From Pedobacter helvus (GTDB taxonomy: Bacteria > Bacteroidota > Bacteroidia > Sphingobacteriales > Sphingobacteriaceae): 64,000 nucleotides of DNA. Position 1 is the first letter of the stretch. Each line of letters starts with the position of its first letter. Position numbers and translations under genes: made by a program. Location of the stretch: the NCBI RefSeq assembly GCF_005925325.1, contig NZ_SRMP01000001.1, positions 186,001-250,000 on the forward strand, given 5' to 3'. Shown here one piece after another: positions 53,698 through 62,743 of the stretch. The notes under the pieces are model-generated. The model did no database searches, was not told the DNA's origin, and saw nothing but the letters and a program-made list of their open reading frames with translations.

Positions 53698-54114
53698 ATG
53701 ACAGCCAAAACCAGTAAGATAACTTTTACTCCACGAGAACTCGTAAGAAAACCATCAACTATCATTATCCTGGTCTTGTTGATACTCTTTTTTAGCAATG
53801 TTTTTACCATGTGGACCGAGGCTTTTGCCGGTAATACACCTTATGGTTCGTCAGAAGATTTCCAAACCTTAGATGGTGGGTTTAAATACACTTTGGTACT
53901 ATCTAAATTTACCACTGCCGATGAGGAAATAGCAATACTGAATGAAGCATTTGACAAATTCAAAAAAGAATATCCTAAGCACATAAACAATACGTTGTAC
54001 AGAACAAGCGACTATTACAACATCAATGCTTGGATGTTTTGGAAATGGTACAGATTTTTCGAAACCGGCCATATTAGAGCATATCCTCATTTAGATACGG
54101 CACCAGTAAAATAA
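53698..54114 (+). CDS. Single-TM membrane protein of unknown function
   Basis: This 138-residue protein starts at 53698 (MTAKTSKITFTPRELVRKPS); an upstream TTG is a weaker start. One transmembrane segment (about 22-40, TIIILVLLILFFSNVF) is followed by an extracytoplasmic domain with YNINAWMFWKWYRFFETGH. No family is recognised. Confidence 0.65.
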   Translation: MTAKTSKITFTPRELVRKPSTIIILVLLILFFSNVFTMWTEAFAGNTPYGSSEDFQTLDGGFKYTLVLSKFTTADEEIAILNEAFDKFKKEYPKHINNTLYRTSDYYNINAWMFWKWYRFFETGHIRAYPHLDTAPVK

Positions 54115-54261
54115 ATGCCTGTTGTACGAAAAACAGTTAAAACTTAACGAAAATCATTCTATCGACAGAAATAAAAAAGCTTGATTTAACCGAACTTGAA
54201 AACTTAGCTTAGCAATTGCACATCAAAAGCAAAATCTAGCTAAATTATTAAACAGATTTAA

Positions 54262-54693
54262 ATGCTCTTTATGAAACTGAAACTGAAACTACGGAATCTT
54301 CTATTCTTATCGCTACTAACTACATTAGTTGGCTTAGTACTTTCTTTTCTATTTCTACCTGAAAATTCTGGCTACGCAGGATTGTTTTTTATCGCTATCA
54401 GTCCTATCTTTTTTATCATCTTCATCATCTGGACGCTGATATTGGTACCAGTAACCGAAAAGAAAGAAGGATTTATTAAATCGTTAATTACCTTTCTGTC
54501 GACTGTAATGCTTCAATATCTCGCAATTATTACTGCCATGTCGATACTGAGTAGTGATAACCAGGGTTACAATTTGGATACTTTTTTTACGGATTGTGCC
54601 GACTTGTTTAATGAGCTTCCAGTACTACTGTTTACGCTGGCTGTGGCTGCTGTGTATACATTCTTGCTAAGCTTCAGCTCAAAAAAGAAATAG
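54262..54693 (+). CDS. Four-TM membrane protein of unknown function
   Basis: This 143-residue protein has four hydrophobic segments (about 12-30, 40-62, 76-95, 118-137) and a Lys-rich end (FSSKKK). The start could be either of two close ATGs (54262 or 54271). The family is not recognised. It is followed 10 bases later by the next membrane protein gene. Confidence 0.66.
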   Translation: MLFMKLKLKLRNLLFLSLLTTLVGLVLSFLFLPENSGYAGLFFIAISPIFFIIFIIWTLILVPVTEKKEGFIKSLITFLSTVMLQYLAIITAMSILSSDNQGYNLDTFFTDCADLFNELPVLLFTLAVAAVYTFLLSFSSKKK

Positions 54694-54703
54694 AAATTCA
54701 ATA

Positions 54704-55255
54704 ATGCTATTAGAAAACACAAATCCAAAAATGAACCTAATAGATCGAAATAGATTTGCGCTGATCTTGCTGTTTATACTTGGCATATTCATCATCTATT
54801 TCGCACTTGTAATTACCTATCAAGAGCAAATCATTGCTTTGATGACAGATTTATTTGGCTATCGCTACAACGTTCGTTCAAAGGCTTTTGCAGGATTTAC
54901 TATTTTTCCATTTATTCTTGGCGCTTCCATCATAATAGCATTATGGACACATTATCAAGGCAAAATATCAGCTTTCGAATTTGCCCCTACACAGATCAAA
55001 ATACAAACCAAAAAACTAATTATCATTGAGAAGCTACAGGTACAAAAAATTATCATCGTGCAAAAAAAACAGACCGCAGTGGAAATGGAAATCAAAACCA
55101 AGACCAGCAGTTATTCAATTTATCACTTTGATGATACTTTCTTAAATATGATTACGGCATACTTCCAGCTACAAAAAGCAGATAAACATGAAAAGAATTA
55201 CAAAACAAAAACGGAGAAAAAAATATTTGAATTGAATAAAAACATCAGCTTATGA
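54704..55255 (+). CDS. Two-TM membrane protein with PH-like tail
   Basis: This 183-residue protein may start at 54704 or at ATG 54731 (MNLIDRNRFALILLFILG). Two transmembrane segments (about 18-38 and 65-82) are followed by a cytosolic beta-rich domain (APTQIKIQTKKLIIIEKL) like those of the proteins at 45010 and 57671. It overlaps the next gene by 4 bases, indicating coupling. Confidence 0.68.
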   Translation: MLLENTNPKMNLIDRNRFALILLFILGIFIIYFALVITYQEQIIALMTDLFGYRYNVRSKAFAGFTIFPFILGASIIIALWTHYQGKISAFEFAPTQIKIQTKKLIIIEKLQVQKIIIVQKKQTAVEMEIKTKTSSYSIYHFDDTFLNMITAYFQLQKADKHEKNYKTKTEKKIFELNKNISL

Positions 55256-55602
55256 AAATCATTAAAACAGTAAAGATAATTGTGGGTGCCGCTGGACTGT
55301 TGCTGATTTTTAGGCTCATCAACCCAGATCTCACTAAAAAAATCACCATACTAGATTGCGAAAGCACCTATAAAAAATCGGTATTCGGAAAAGAATACGA
55401 GGGCTACAATTATCACAATGCCAAAATGGATATTGCCAAATGTTTATCAGAAAAATTCTTGGCTACCAAAAACCAAAAATATGAAATCGAAATCCGTAAG
55501 ATATTAAACGAATTTGAAGCCTACGATGAAATCAAGAAAGATCCGATTGAAAACATCTGTAAAGACAGGGAAACGATATTTATCTACTGGTACTATGAAT
55601 AG
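55252..55602 (+). CDS. Small exported or membrane-anchored protein
   Basis: This 116-residue protein begins with an uncleaved-type hydrophobic segment (IIVGAAGLLLIFRLI) followed by a soluble part with two cysteines (LDCESTYK and IAKCLSEK) and a third near the end (ENICKDRE). The family is not recognised. It overlaps the preceding gene by 4 bases (ATGA). Confidence 0.66.
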   Translation: MKIIKTVKIIVGAAGLLLIFRLINPDLTKKITILDCESTYKKSVFGKEYEGYNYHNAKMDIAKCLSEKFLATKNQKYEIEIRKILNEFEAYDEIKKDPIENICKDRETIFIYWYYE

Positions 55603-55639
55603 GAAATCAAACACAACTATAATCAATCTAAAATTGAAA

Positions 55640-56611
55640 ATGAAATATTTTTGTATCGTCTTAATAATTACGCTTGCTTCGTGTGGCCAAACAAGCAGCA
55701 CTACCGATGAAAGTGAAGTGATAAGCGCTGATACAGTAAAGGGAAATGAAAACAACATACCTGCAAAATCAACAGATAGAACGGTAAAGTTTCTATGGCG
55801 TGACAAAAACAGCGCTATGATCATCGATAAAGAGTTTTGTAAAACGATTACGACTCCCGAAAAAGCTGCTTTAGGTTACGTGGCTACTTTTATAGGTAAC
55901 GAATGTAGTTGGGATGGCGCATATACCGAAAACAGAAGTAATTTAAAATGCGAAATACTAACTGCTTTAGGTTTGGGCTATCAATGTTCTGAAAAGCATT
56001 TGGGCTTTCTTAGAAATTGGTTTCGGGATGATGCAAAATCTTTAAAAGAGCTTGAGAATTGTCCAACTACGCCCAATACCGCTACAATACAAGATACGTT
56101 TGACGAAATTACAATAACGACAAAAGGAAATAAAATTTCGATATTCTTTAAAGCAAACGGGGTTAATTTACGTGAAGAAACCAGTTGGAGCTGGTCGGAG
56201 ACTAATGATTTTGAAGTTACTGGCGATAAGATTAAACTGGTTAAAAAAGATAAGTCAGCCATAGATCAGCAAACCTTCGGCATAGATAAGCATCAACCCA
56301 AAGAGAGAGATTTTAGCAAGATGAAAAACCAATCTCTTGTAATCAGTTGTGGATCGGGTTGCGCCATGACTTATAACGTAAAAGCCATCAAGGAAATCAA
56401 TTCAGCTTCTATCAAAGTAACTTTTGAAGTAGATCTGTACGAAAATCAGAAGTTAACCGAAAATTATCCGGAAACTTATATTTTTCATTATGGAAATATC
56501 AATACCATTGAAAGAGTAAATGATACTGGAAAAAATGAAAACATAGCAGATACGTTTATGCCGGCTGCATTAGAAACTTTTCGAGAATTTGGCAAAAAGT
56601 TAATACAGTAG
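55640..56611 (+). CDS. Lipoprotein of unknown function
   Basis: This 323-residue protein starts at 55640 (MKYFCIVLIITLASCGQ, lipobox Cys15); in-frame starts further up would lengthen the signal abnormally. The mature part has several cysteines (GNECSWDGAY, LKCEILTALGLGYQC, SCGSGCAMTYNVKA), which may form disulfides outside the cytoplasm. No family is recognised. A 236-base gap without a visible gene follows. Confidence 0.73.
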   Translation: MKYFCIVLIITLASCGQTSSTTDESEVISADTVKGNENNIPAKSTDRTVKFLWRDKNSAMIIDKEFCKTITTPEKAALGYVATFIGNECSWDGAYTENRSNLKCEILTALGLGYQCSEKHLGFLRNWFRDDAKSLKELENCPTTPNTATIQDTFDEITITTKGNKISIFFKANGVNLREETSWSWSETNDFEVTGDKIKLVKKDKSAIDQQTFGIDKHQPKERDFSKMKNQSLVISCGSGCAMTYNVKAIKEINSASIKVTFEVDLYENQKLTENYPETYIFHYGNINTIERVNDTGKNENIADTFMPAALETFREFGKKLIQ

Positions 56612-56847
56612 TTTGCTGATTAACCAATACAAATTCGCAAGCCTAAAAATAACATCTAAATCTTCACAACCTTAAAGATTAAAATGAGAAAACTAAATAA
56701 ACCATTATTATTTTGGTGCAAAGATTAATAATAAAATGACGATCTCAATTCATTCAGCAGAGCAAACAAAGCAATGCAACACAACGTTACTATTGAACTA
56801 AAAAACAAACACTTAAACCAAATTACTCACTAAATTGACAAAATCAT

Positions 56848-57639
56848 ATGGGATTTGATATCAGCTACCACCCAATAAAAAAAGAAGAAATAAAAGAATG
56901 GTATTTCGATGCTTTAAAAGATGCTTCTTCAATTTCAAAAACTGCTCAGCAGTTTAATATTGATGATTTTTACCAACAAAAATACATCGATATTATTCAA
57001 ATAGCGTTGCAAACGCAACCGAGCGAAACCTTCGAGACAACACATGGCTATTACATTGCCAATATTCAAGGTATTTGCAGAACCTATTTTTACACTAGAG
57101 GCTCCGCCTACTCTTTCCTAATTAGCGAAAAACCTTATTTCAAAAATTACACAACAGATTTAAAAGCGCTATTTTCTGATAGTTTTGAAAACCCAATCTC
57201 TAATAGCATCACCACTAATTATAGTTCGGGCGTTTATGTTTCAGAAGAGCAAGTAGCTAAGCTTCTACATGACTACCAAACAGATGAAAATGTTAAAAAC
57301 GATCTGGATACTTTCTACTCTCACGGCCGTATCGAGATATTTTTAAAGGCCTTGCAATATGCGAAAGAAAATGGCTTAGGTGTGTTAGAAGCTACAGAAG
57401 TTGTAGAACCAAACCCTATGGATCTCAATCAATCCAAATGCTACTCTAACCTTTTCAATTGTGATAGAGATGGAGCCTTACTGTACCGCGAAGCTGCTAT
57501 GGAACAAATTAGAGCCATAGAAGAACAAAACAATATACAAAGTGGGGAAATTGCAAATAAAGCAGCATATGTAACAACACAAGTTCCGGAGACTGAACAA
57601 AAAGAGAAAAAAGGATTTTGGAAACACCTTTTTGGATAA
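56848..57639 (+). CDS. Conserved Bacteroidota protein of unknown function
   Basis: This 263-residue soluble protein opens with MGFDISYHPIKKEEIKEWYF, a start seen in a family of hypothetical proteins of this phylum (recognition from memory, family name not known). It has a C-terminal charged helix and no signal peptide. It lies 31 bases upstream of the next gene. Confidence 0.7.
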   Translation: MGFDISYHPIKKEEIKEWYFDALKDASSISKTAQQFNIDDFYQQKYIDIIQIALQTQPSETFETTHGYYIANIQGICRTYFYTRGSAYSFLISEKPYFKNYTTDLKALFSDSFENPISNSITTNYSSGVYVSEEQVAKLLHDYQTDENVKNDLDTFYSHGRIEIFLKALQYAKENGLGVLEATEVVEPNPMDLNQSKCYSNLFNCDRDGALLYREAAMEQIRAIEEQNNIQSGEIANKAAYVTTQVPETEQKEKKGFWKHLFG

Positions 57640-57670
57640 ATTTTCTTCACAAAAAAAAATCATAGATATT

Positions 57671-58189
57671 ATGGAAAAAATTGAATTTAAACAGAATGAT
57701 CTAAAGCGAGGTGTACCATTCGCCGTTGGTTATCTCGTTTTAGTATTTGGTTTCTGCTTCTTCAAATTCGGTGGAGTACTTGGCATGGCTGATGCTGTAG
57801 ACAATTTAGGGAGTTCAAAAGGTGCTGCTTTTTTAATTGGATTGGCTGTTTTAATTCCATTTTTCATCATTTTAAATGTGATTATGCCGAAAGTGAGTAT
57901 AGAACTACATTCGGATAAGATCATCTTCACCGCCAATAAGAAAGAGCAAAAAGTGATCGCTTACAATGATATTTCTAAACTACAGCTTCACATCAGCAAT
58001 TTGAACAGGTTAGATATTGTAGATCAACACCAAAACATTTTATACCATATACAGCCACAAAATAAACCTGAAATCTTAAATAAAATCATCTCTGAAATTT
58101 CAAAACATATCGACTTTACTAAACAGGTAGGTAATAAGAGTTATTTTGGAAAAAATATTGAAGCAGTAATCTATTATAGAAAAATGTAA
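57671..58189 (+). CDS. Two-TM membrane protein with PH-like tail
   Basis: This 172-residue protein starts at 57671 (MEKIEFKQNDLKRGVPFAVG). Two transmembrane segments (about 17-37 and 54-75) are followed by a cytosolic domain with VSIELHSDKIIFTANKKEQK, a PH/YcxB-like strand pattern. It is the third protein of this layout in the accessory region (with 45010 and 54704). The function is unknown. Confidence 0.7.
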   Translation: MEKIEFKQNDLKRGVPFAVGYLVLVFGFCFFKFGGVLGMADAVDNLGSSKGAAFLIGLAVLIPFFIILNVIMPKVSIELHSDKIIFTANKKEQKVIAYNDISKLQLHISNLNRLDIVDQHQNILYHIQPQNKPEILNKIISEISKHIDFTKQVGNKSYFGKNIEAVIYYRKM

Positions 58190-58249
58190 TAAGCCATCTA
58201 GGCTTTGGTTTACTTATATTTATAGTATAAACGATCGAAAATTATCAGC

Positions 58250-58675
58250 ATGGCAGTTATCAATCCGCACATTAACTTTAATGGAAATGCCGAAGAGGCA
58301 TTTAATTTTTATAAATCAGTATTTGGTGGAGAGTTTCTAAAGGTCATTAGATTTAAAGATATCGCAACCGACGAACATCCTATACCGGAAAACGAAGCCG
58401 AGAACATCATGCACATCGCCTTACCTATTGGCAACAATACGTTAATGGGAAATGATGTTCCACAGTTTATGGGGCGAGTTAATGAAAGTGAAAACAGATC
58501 CAAAATAGCGGTTACTGCACAAAGTCGTGACGAGGCAAACAAACTGTTCAATGGTCTTTCGGTAGGTGGAAATGTTGAAGTACATAGTGCCGAGAGCGCA
58601 GATGGTTCTTACTTTGCCATGTTTAGAGACCAATTTGGTATTGAGTGGATGATCAACTTTGAACCGCAATCATAG
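58250..58675 (+). CDS. VOC-family protein, PhnB-like
   Basis: This 141-residue protein has the PhnB/glyoxalase-like layout: NPHINFNGNAEEAFNFYKSV, GGEFLKVIRFKD, and the late DQFGIEWMINF. PhnB-like VOC proteins are common and mostly of unknown activity; metal-ligand positions are only partly preserved in the group. It is cytosolic and monocistronic as far as can be seen. Confidence 0.88.
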   Translation: MAVINPHINFNGNAEEAFNFYKSVFGGEFLKVIRFKDIATDEHPIPENEAENIMHIALPIGNNTLMGNDVPQFMGRVNESENRSKIAVTAQSRDEANKLFNGLSVGGNVEVHSAESADGSYFAMFRDQFGIEWMINFEPQS

Positions 58676-58718
58676 TTAAGTTACCAACTACATCTATGAG
58701 AAATCATTATTAAAAACC

Positions 58719-59123
58719 ATGAAGCATTTACCTCTTTCGCTAGTTTTCTTATTCACCAAATTGTGTTTTGCACAAAGTGAAATTCCTCAAAATATTAAAA
58801 CCTCCTTCACAGGAACATGGTTTTATGAGGATAATTTTCATACCAATACAATCATCATCATGTTCGAAAAAGGCAAAGACTATGCGACATTTAAAGATAT
58901 TGGAACAGGTGAAGCACCGACAGAAACTTTAAGGGCAAAAGTGAAAGGCCATTTATTGGTTGTGCCTGCGCAGCGTGAAAAAAATGATGAAATTGAAATG
59001 GAAATCGTGAAGGGGAAATTGCATTTGCGCACACGTCCAGCTATTTGGGGCAGAGATGGAACTATTTTAAATAACAAAAGCGATCATTGGGCTAAGAGGA
59101 TTTTTAAGCGAGTAAAAAATTAA
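58719..59123 (+). CDS. Small exported protein of unknown function
   Basis: This 134-residue protein has a signal peptide (MKHLPLSLVFLFTKLCFA) and a beta-rich mature part with SFTGTWFYEDNFHTNTIIIM, resembling lipocalin-like or DUF-type small barrels. No firm family. It follows the VOC gene by 43 bases. Confidence 0.7.
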   Translation: MKHLPLSLVFLFTKLCFAQSEIPQNIKTSFTGTWFYEDNFHTNTIIIMFEKGKDYATFKDIGTGEAPTETLRAKVKGHLLVVPAQREKNDEIEMEIVKGKLHLRTRPAIWGRDGTILNNKSDHWAKRIFKRVKN

Positions 59124-59438
59124 GATATCTATATGATTTAAAAAGCTTGATAAAAAATTTGGATTGACCTAAACCATGAAAAACAGCAAGCTTTAATTAA
59201 TAGGCATGGCTTAAGCTAAAACTCAGAAAAGAGATAAAGCTTACTTTTACTCAAAACACCTAACAAGCTAAAATTCAAAACATTGCCATTCACGCAAAAA
59301 TCTTCTCAAAAAAACCTCACAACCTAAAAGATTAAAAACAACAAGCTATTCAATTGCTGCTTACATTAGTATAAAGATAGCGTTACTTTTAAATCTCCCG
59401 CACTTTTATCAGTAAGGCTACGAGACGATTCTAAGGTA
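59124..59438. other. Gene-free gap holding the right 22-bp direct repeat
   Basis: No gene is seen in these 315 bases. The exact copy of the 22-bp repeat lies at 59310-59331. The following 100 bases include the upstream region of the AraC-type gene, without a clear TAnnTTTG element. Confidence 0.4.
59310..59331. repeat. 22-bp direct repeat, right copy
   Basis: Same sequence and orientation as 28151-28172. It lies at the right edge of the run of unrecognised genes, just before the AraC-SDR operon. It could be the right end of the accessory block. Confidence 0.5.
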
Positions 59439-59813
59439 ATGAGCGTAACGAACCAAGATATCAAAAGAAGCAAGGAAATTACCCAAAGCTATTTTCGGTT
59501 TTTGGATAAACACATTTTGGACGTAGCTTCTGGAAAAGCAACTGATTTTATGGAGATCAATCAGATTGCGGGCGAGCTTTTTGTTTCTCACAAGCACCTA
59601 ACAGATACCGTACAGAGAGAAACGGGAAATCACCCATGTTACTTTTACGATCTTAAAATCATTGAGCAGGCAAAAAAAATGCTCGTCAATACAAACCAAT
59701 CTATTGCAGAAATTGCCAGGACACTTACTTATGATCCATCGAATTTTCTAAAGTTTTTTAAAAAGCAGGAAGGAAAAACGCCGGGGCAGTTCCGAAAGGA
59801 AAACAAAATATAA
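59439..59813 (+). CDS. Stand-alone AraC-type DNA-binding regulator
   Basis: This 124-residue protein consists only of an AraC/XylS double-HTH domain: FVSHKHLTDTVQRETGNHP in the first HTH and SIAEIARTLTYDPSNFLKFF, then KTPGQFRK, in the second. There is no ligand-binding domain. It sits directly upstream of an SDR gene, the usual target arrangement for this regulator type. Confidence 0.87.
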   Translation: MSVTNQDIKRSKEITQSYFRFLDKHILDVASGKATDFMEINQIAGELFVSHKHLTDTVQRETGNHPCYFYDLKIIEQAKKMLVNTNQSIAEIARTLTYDPSNFLKFFKKQEGKTPGQFRKENKI

Positions 59814-59898
59814 CTTCCGAAAAGTTCACCACGATAGTGCTTTTTGGAATAAACATCTTTACAAAATAATTAATATCTAACTAGAAAAATCAAAAAAA

Positions 59899-60654
59899 AT
59901 GAGTAGAAACGATGTAAAAGGAAAAGTAGTTCTTATTGCCGGTGGCGGTAAAAACTTGGGCGCATTGTTAAGCAAAGACTTTGCTGCAAAGGGTGCAAAA
60001 CTAGCTATACACTTCAATAGTGAAAGCTCTAAAGCCGAAAGCGAGAAAACATTATCAGAAGTAAAAGCTTTAGGTGCGGAGGCTTTTTTATTTCAAGGCG
60101 ACTTAACTAAAGTAGAGAACATTTCTAAACTATTTGATGAAACTATAGCCAAATTTGGCGGTATCGACATTGCTATAAATACAGTAGGAATGGTATTAAA
60201 GAAGCCATTTACAGAAACTACAGAAGCAGAATATGATGTAATGTTCGGTGTAAACTCAAAATCAGCTTATTTCTTCTTACAAGAAGCTGGGAAAAAAATA
60301 AACGACAACGGGAAAATTTGTACCATTGTAACTTCACTTTTAGCGGCTTATACGGGTTTATATTCTACTTACGCTGGTGCAAAAGCACCTGTAGAGCACT
60401 TTACCAGGGCAGCGTCTAAAGAATTTGGTGCAAGAGGTATTTCAGTAACAGCGGTAGCTCCTGGACCAATGGATACGCCTTTCTTCTACGGTCAGGAGAG
60501 CGATGATGCAGTTGCCTACCATAAATCAGCTTCGGCCCTGGGCGGCTTAACCGATATTAAAGACATTGCTCCTTTAGTAGAGTTTTTAGTAACAGAAGGT
60601 TGGTGGATTACAGGACAGACCATCTTCGCAAACGGCGGCTACACCACTAGATAA
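59899..60654 (+). CDS. Short-chain dehydrogenase/reductase
   Basis: This 251-residue SDR has the cofactor motif VLIAGGGKNLGALLS (a GxxxGxG variant), the NAG-like motif NTVG, catalytic Ser in VTSLLAAYTG and the YxxxK pair in YAGAK. The substrate is unknown. It is 85 bases downstream of the AraC-type gene and leads a three-gene unit with the DoxX-like and SnoaL-like genes that ends at the terminator near 61532. Confidence 0.9.
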   Translation: MSRNDVKGKVVLIAGGGKNLGALLSKDFAAKGAKLAIHFNSESSKAESEKTLSEVKALGAEAFLFQGDLTKVENISKLFDETIAKFGGIDIAINTVGMVLKKPFTETTEAEYDVMFGVNSKSAYFFLQEAGKKINDNGKICTIVTSLLAAYTGLYSTYAGAKAPVEHFTRAASKEFGARGISVTAVAPGPMDTPFFYGQESDDAVAYHKSASALGGLTDIKDIAPLVEFLVTEGWWITGQTIFANGGYTTR

Positions 60655-60727
60655 CATTTAACACATCCTATGAAACGAAAAGGCAAGCAGCTTCGGTTGT
60701 TTGCCTTTTCTGATAAACCAACAAACG

Positions 60728-61078
60728 ATGACGATCAAAATATTAAACTCCATTTTAATACTCGTAGCAGTATTTATGGGATTGAAACAAGGCTGGGCAA
60801 TGCTATCTGGAAAACCAGAAATGCTACTAATGTTCAGCAAATGGAATTTCTCAAAAACAGCAATCATGGTTAATGGAGCAATTACCATTATTGCGGCATT
60901 ACTCATCTTGTTTCCTAAAACTTTTGTTTGGGGAAACCTGCTCATGGCGGCGGGAATTTTAATGATCCTTGGCTTACAACTGTTAATTAAGGACTTGAAA
61001 GGCGCAGCAATGGAACTTCCGTTTTTGTTACTCAATCTTATCATTATTTATCTACAATACCCTTTAAAAAGCAATTAA
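60728..61078 (+). CDS. DoxX-like small membrane protein
   Basis: This 116-residue protein starts at 60728 (MTIKILNSILILVAVFMGLK) and has four transmembrane segments arranged as in DoxX-like proteins, with KQGWAMLSGKPEMLLMFSKW in the first loop. The function is unknown. It ends 2 bases before the SnoaL-like gene, so the two are translationally linked. Confidence 0.72.
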   Translation: MTIKILNSILILVAVFMGLKQGWAMLSGKPEMLLMFSKWNFSKTAIMVNGAITIIAALLILFPKTFVWGNLLMAAGILMILGLQLLIKDLKGAAMELPFLLLNLIIIYLQYPLKSN

Positions 61079-61080
61079 AA

Positions 61081-61503
61081 ATGAAAGTCTTAGTCATGTT
61101 ATTGATGTCATCTATATTGGCATTAACTGCTTATGGACAATCTAACAAAAAATCATCACCTAAAACAGCACAAAAAATGGAACTCACAAAAATTACAAAT
61201 GAAAAAGTAAGAAAGGCTATTGAAGCTTTGCAGGCCAATGATAAAAAGACTTGGTACAGCTATTTCACAAATGATGCTGTTTTCACAGACGATGGCAGAA
61301 CTTTGTCATTCAAATCTTTCTTCGATAATGCTTTCGATAAAAAGGAGAAATTTTTGGATATCGACAAGATCGAAAACGATGGAAAAGACATTTATGGCCA
61401 ATTCCAAGCTGGTCAATGGGGAACTTTCCGTGTGTTCTTTAAATTTCACCAAAATGCCGAAGGAAAATTTAACAGGTTAGATATTGGGCAAGCGGCAAAA
61501 TAA
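61081..61503 (+). CDS. Exported SnoaL/NTF2-like protein
   Basis: This 140-residue protein has a signal peptide (MKVLVMLLMSSILALTAYGQ) and a SnoaL-like cone fold (KAIEALQANDKKTWYSYFTN, then DAVFTDDG). Members bind or convert small hydrophobic ligands. It is the last gene of the SDR unit and is followed by a terminator. Confidence 0.8.
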   Translation: MKVLVMLLMSSILALTAYGQSNKKSSPKTAQKMELTKITNEKVRKAIEALQANDKKTWYSYFTNDAVFTDDGRTLSFKSFFDNAFDKKEKFLDIDKIENDGKDIYGQFQAGQWGTFRVFFKFHQNAEGKFNRLDIGQAAK

Positions 61504-61531
61504 ACTGTGCCTATCCTATTTAATTAATACT

Positions 61532-61559
61532 GCCAATGCCATCTGCATTGGCTTTTTTT
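61532..61559 (+). terminator. Terminator of the SDR-DoxX-SnoaL unit
   Basis: Perfect 8-bp stem GCCAATGC/GCATTGGC (61532-61539 with 61545-61552), a five-base loop and seven T. Confidence 0.88.
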
Positions 61560-61604
61560 GTTAGATTAGCATAAGTGAAGAGTGATTAATAGAGAAACTA
61601 GCCA

Positions 61605-62081
61605 ATGATTAAAACTGAAAAATTCGAATTGACGAGTAAAGCGTATATGTCGATCGTTTTACGAGTGTTATTAAAGAAAAAGTGGTGGCTTTTCATACTC
61701 ATGTGGTTATGTAGTTTAGTAATTTTCTTATCGGATGAACGAGATGCATTGATGACGTTTTTAATGTATTTTGCGATTTTCTATCCCGTTCTTGTTATCA
61801 TAACCTATTGGAGATTTACAACTTCTAAACAAAATAAATTGCTTTTTACAGAACGAGAGCACGAGATTTATAATGAAAAAATTGTATCGAATCTGCAAAA
61901 TGGCTCTACCAGTACCATTTTTATAGACAGTTTTGTTAAAACATTTGAAATCAAAGATGCCTATCTCTTGTATATCTCAAAAAATCAAAGTATGATTTTT
62001 CCAAAACGACATTTTAAAAGTAAGGAAGATGAGAATTGGTTTAGGAAGGAAATTTTCTTACGAATAAAACATAGCAGATAA
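61605..62081 (+). CDS. YcxB-like membrane protein
   Basis: This 158-residue protein has two transmembrane segments (about 27-45 and 50-67) and a C-terminal YcxB-like domain (TSTIFIDSFVKTFEIKDAYL, then PKRHF). The layout is that of the YcxB family, of unknown function. It is preceded by a terminator and followed by a 192-base spacer without visible genes. Confidence 0.78.
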   Translation: MIKTEKFELTSKAYMSIVLRVLLKKKWWLFILMWLCSLVIFLSDERDALMTFLMYFAIFYPVLVIITYWRFTTSKQNKLLFTEREHEIYNEKIVSNLQNGSTSTIFIDSFVKTFEIKDAYLLYISKNQSMIFPKRHFKSKEDENWFRKEIFLRIKHSR

Positions 62082-62273
62082 ATACGCAAGCAAAAAAAAC
62101 TTATAATCCACTCAATATCTATATCTTAAATTAATAATGATATTCAAAATAGTGATGTATCTATCAACGGGCGTGCAATACTTTACTGAAACTATTACTG
62201 TAAAAATAAAATAATGTTGCTAAAAACTTTGATTTGACTTTATTTTAGTCGTTATTAAAAGAAAATCTAAATT

Positions 62274-62738
62274 ATGACGATTATTGAACTCATAGAAAGG
62301 CCAGATATTGCTACCGATTTTAAGCTAAACAATTTATATCTCCAGTTTGGATCGCTATTAAATGAACTAAGGAAAAAGCAACTTTCTCAAGATACTATCG
62401 ACTTTATTAATCTAAGTGTAGAAAGGATCAACCTTTCTTCATTTGTTGGAAATGAGTTAAGGAAGCTCATTAAGCAAGAGCAAACGCTATTGTTGAAACA
62501 AGTAGAAAAAGCACATAAAATCGCTCCTAAAAACTATTACCGCAATCTTTGGATGTTGCTAGGTTTTACCGCCTTTGGTTTGCCAATTGGTTTATTATTT
62601 GGATTAAGCATTGGCAACACTGGCTTAATGGGTGTTGGCCTACCAATTGGAATGGCTATTGGCGCCGGCATTGGCAGTTCTATGGATAAAAAAGCTTTTA
62701 ACGATGGCAGACAACTAGCTATCGAAGTTAAGTACTAA
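62274..62738 (+). CDS. Protein with C-terminal glycine-zipper segment
   Basis: This 154-residue protein has a soluble helical N-terminal part (about 1-90) and a Gly-rich hydrophobic hairpin (LPIGLLFGLSIGNTGLMGVG, then GLPIGMAIGAGIG), typical of glycine-zipper membrane segments. No family is named. It lies 5 bases upstream of the GNAT gene. Confidence 0.7.
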   Translation: MTIIELIERPDIATDFKLNNLYLQFGSLLNELRKKQLSQDTIDFINLSVERINLSSFVGNELRKLIKQEQTLLLKQVEKAHKIAPKNYYRNLWMLLGFTAFGLPIGLLFGLSIGNTGLMGVGLPIGMAIGAGIGSSMDKKAFNDGRQLAIEVKY

Positions 62739-62743
62739 GCGAA

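Noticed and set aside
55514..55639. Longer start of the lipoprotein at 55640
   Set aside because: It would place 42 residues ahead of a clear lipoprotein signal and overlap the preceding gene.
60658..61044. Minus-strand frame opposite the DoxX-like gene
   Set aside because: Opposite strand of a better gene that fits its operon spacing.
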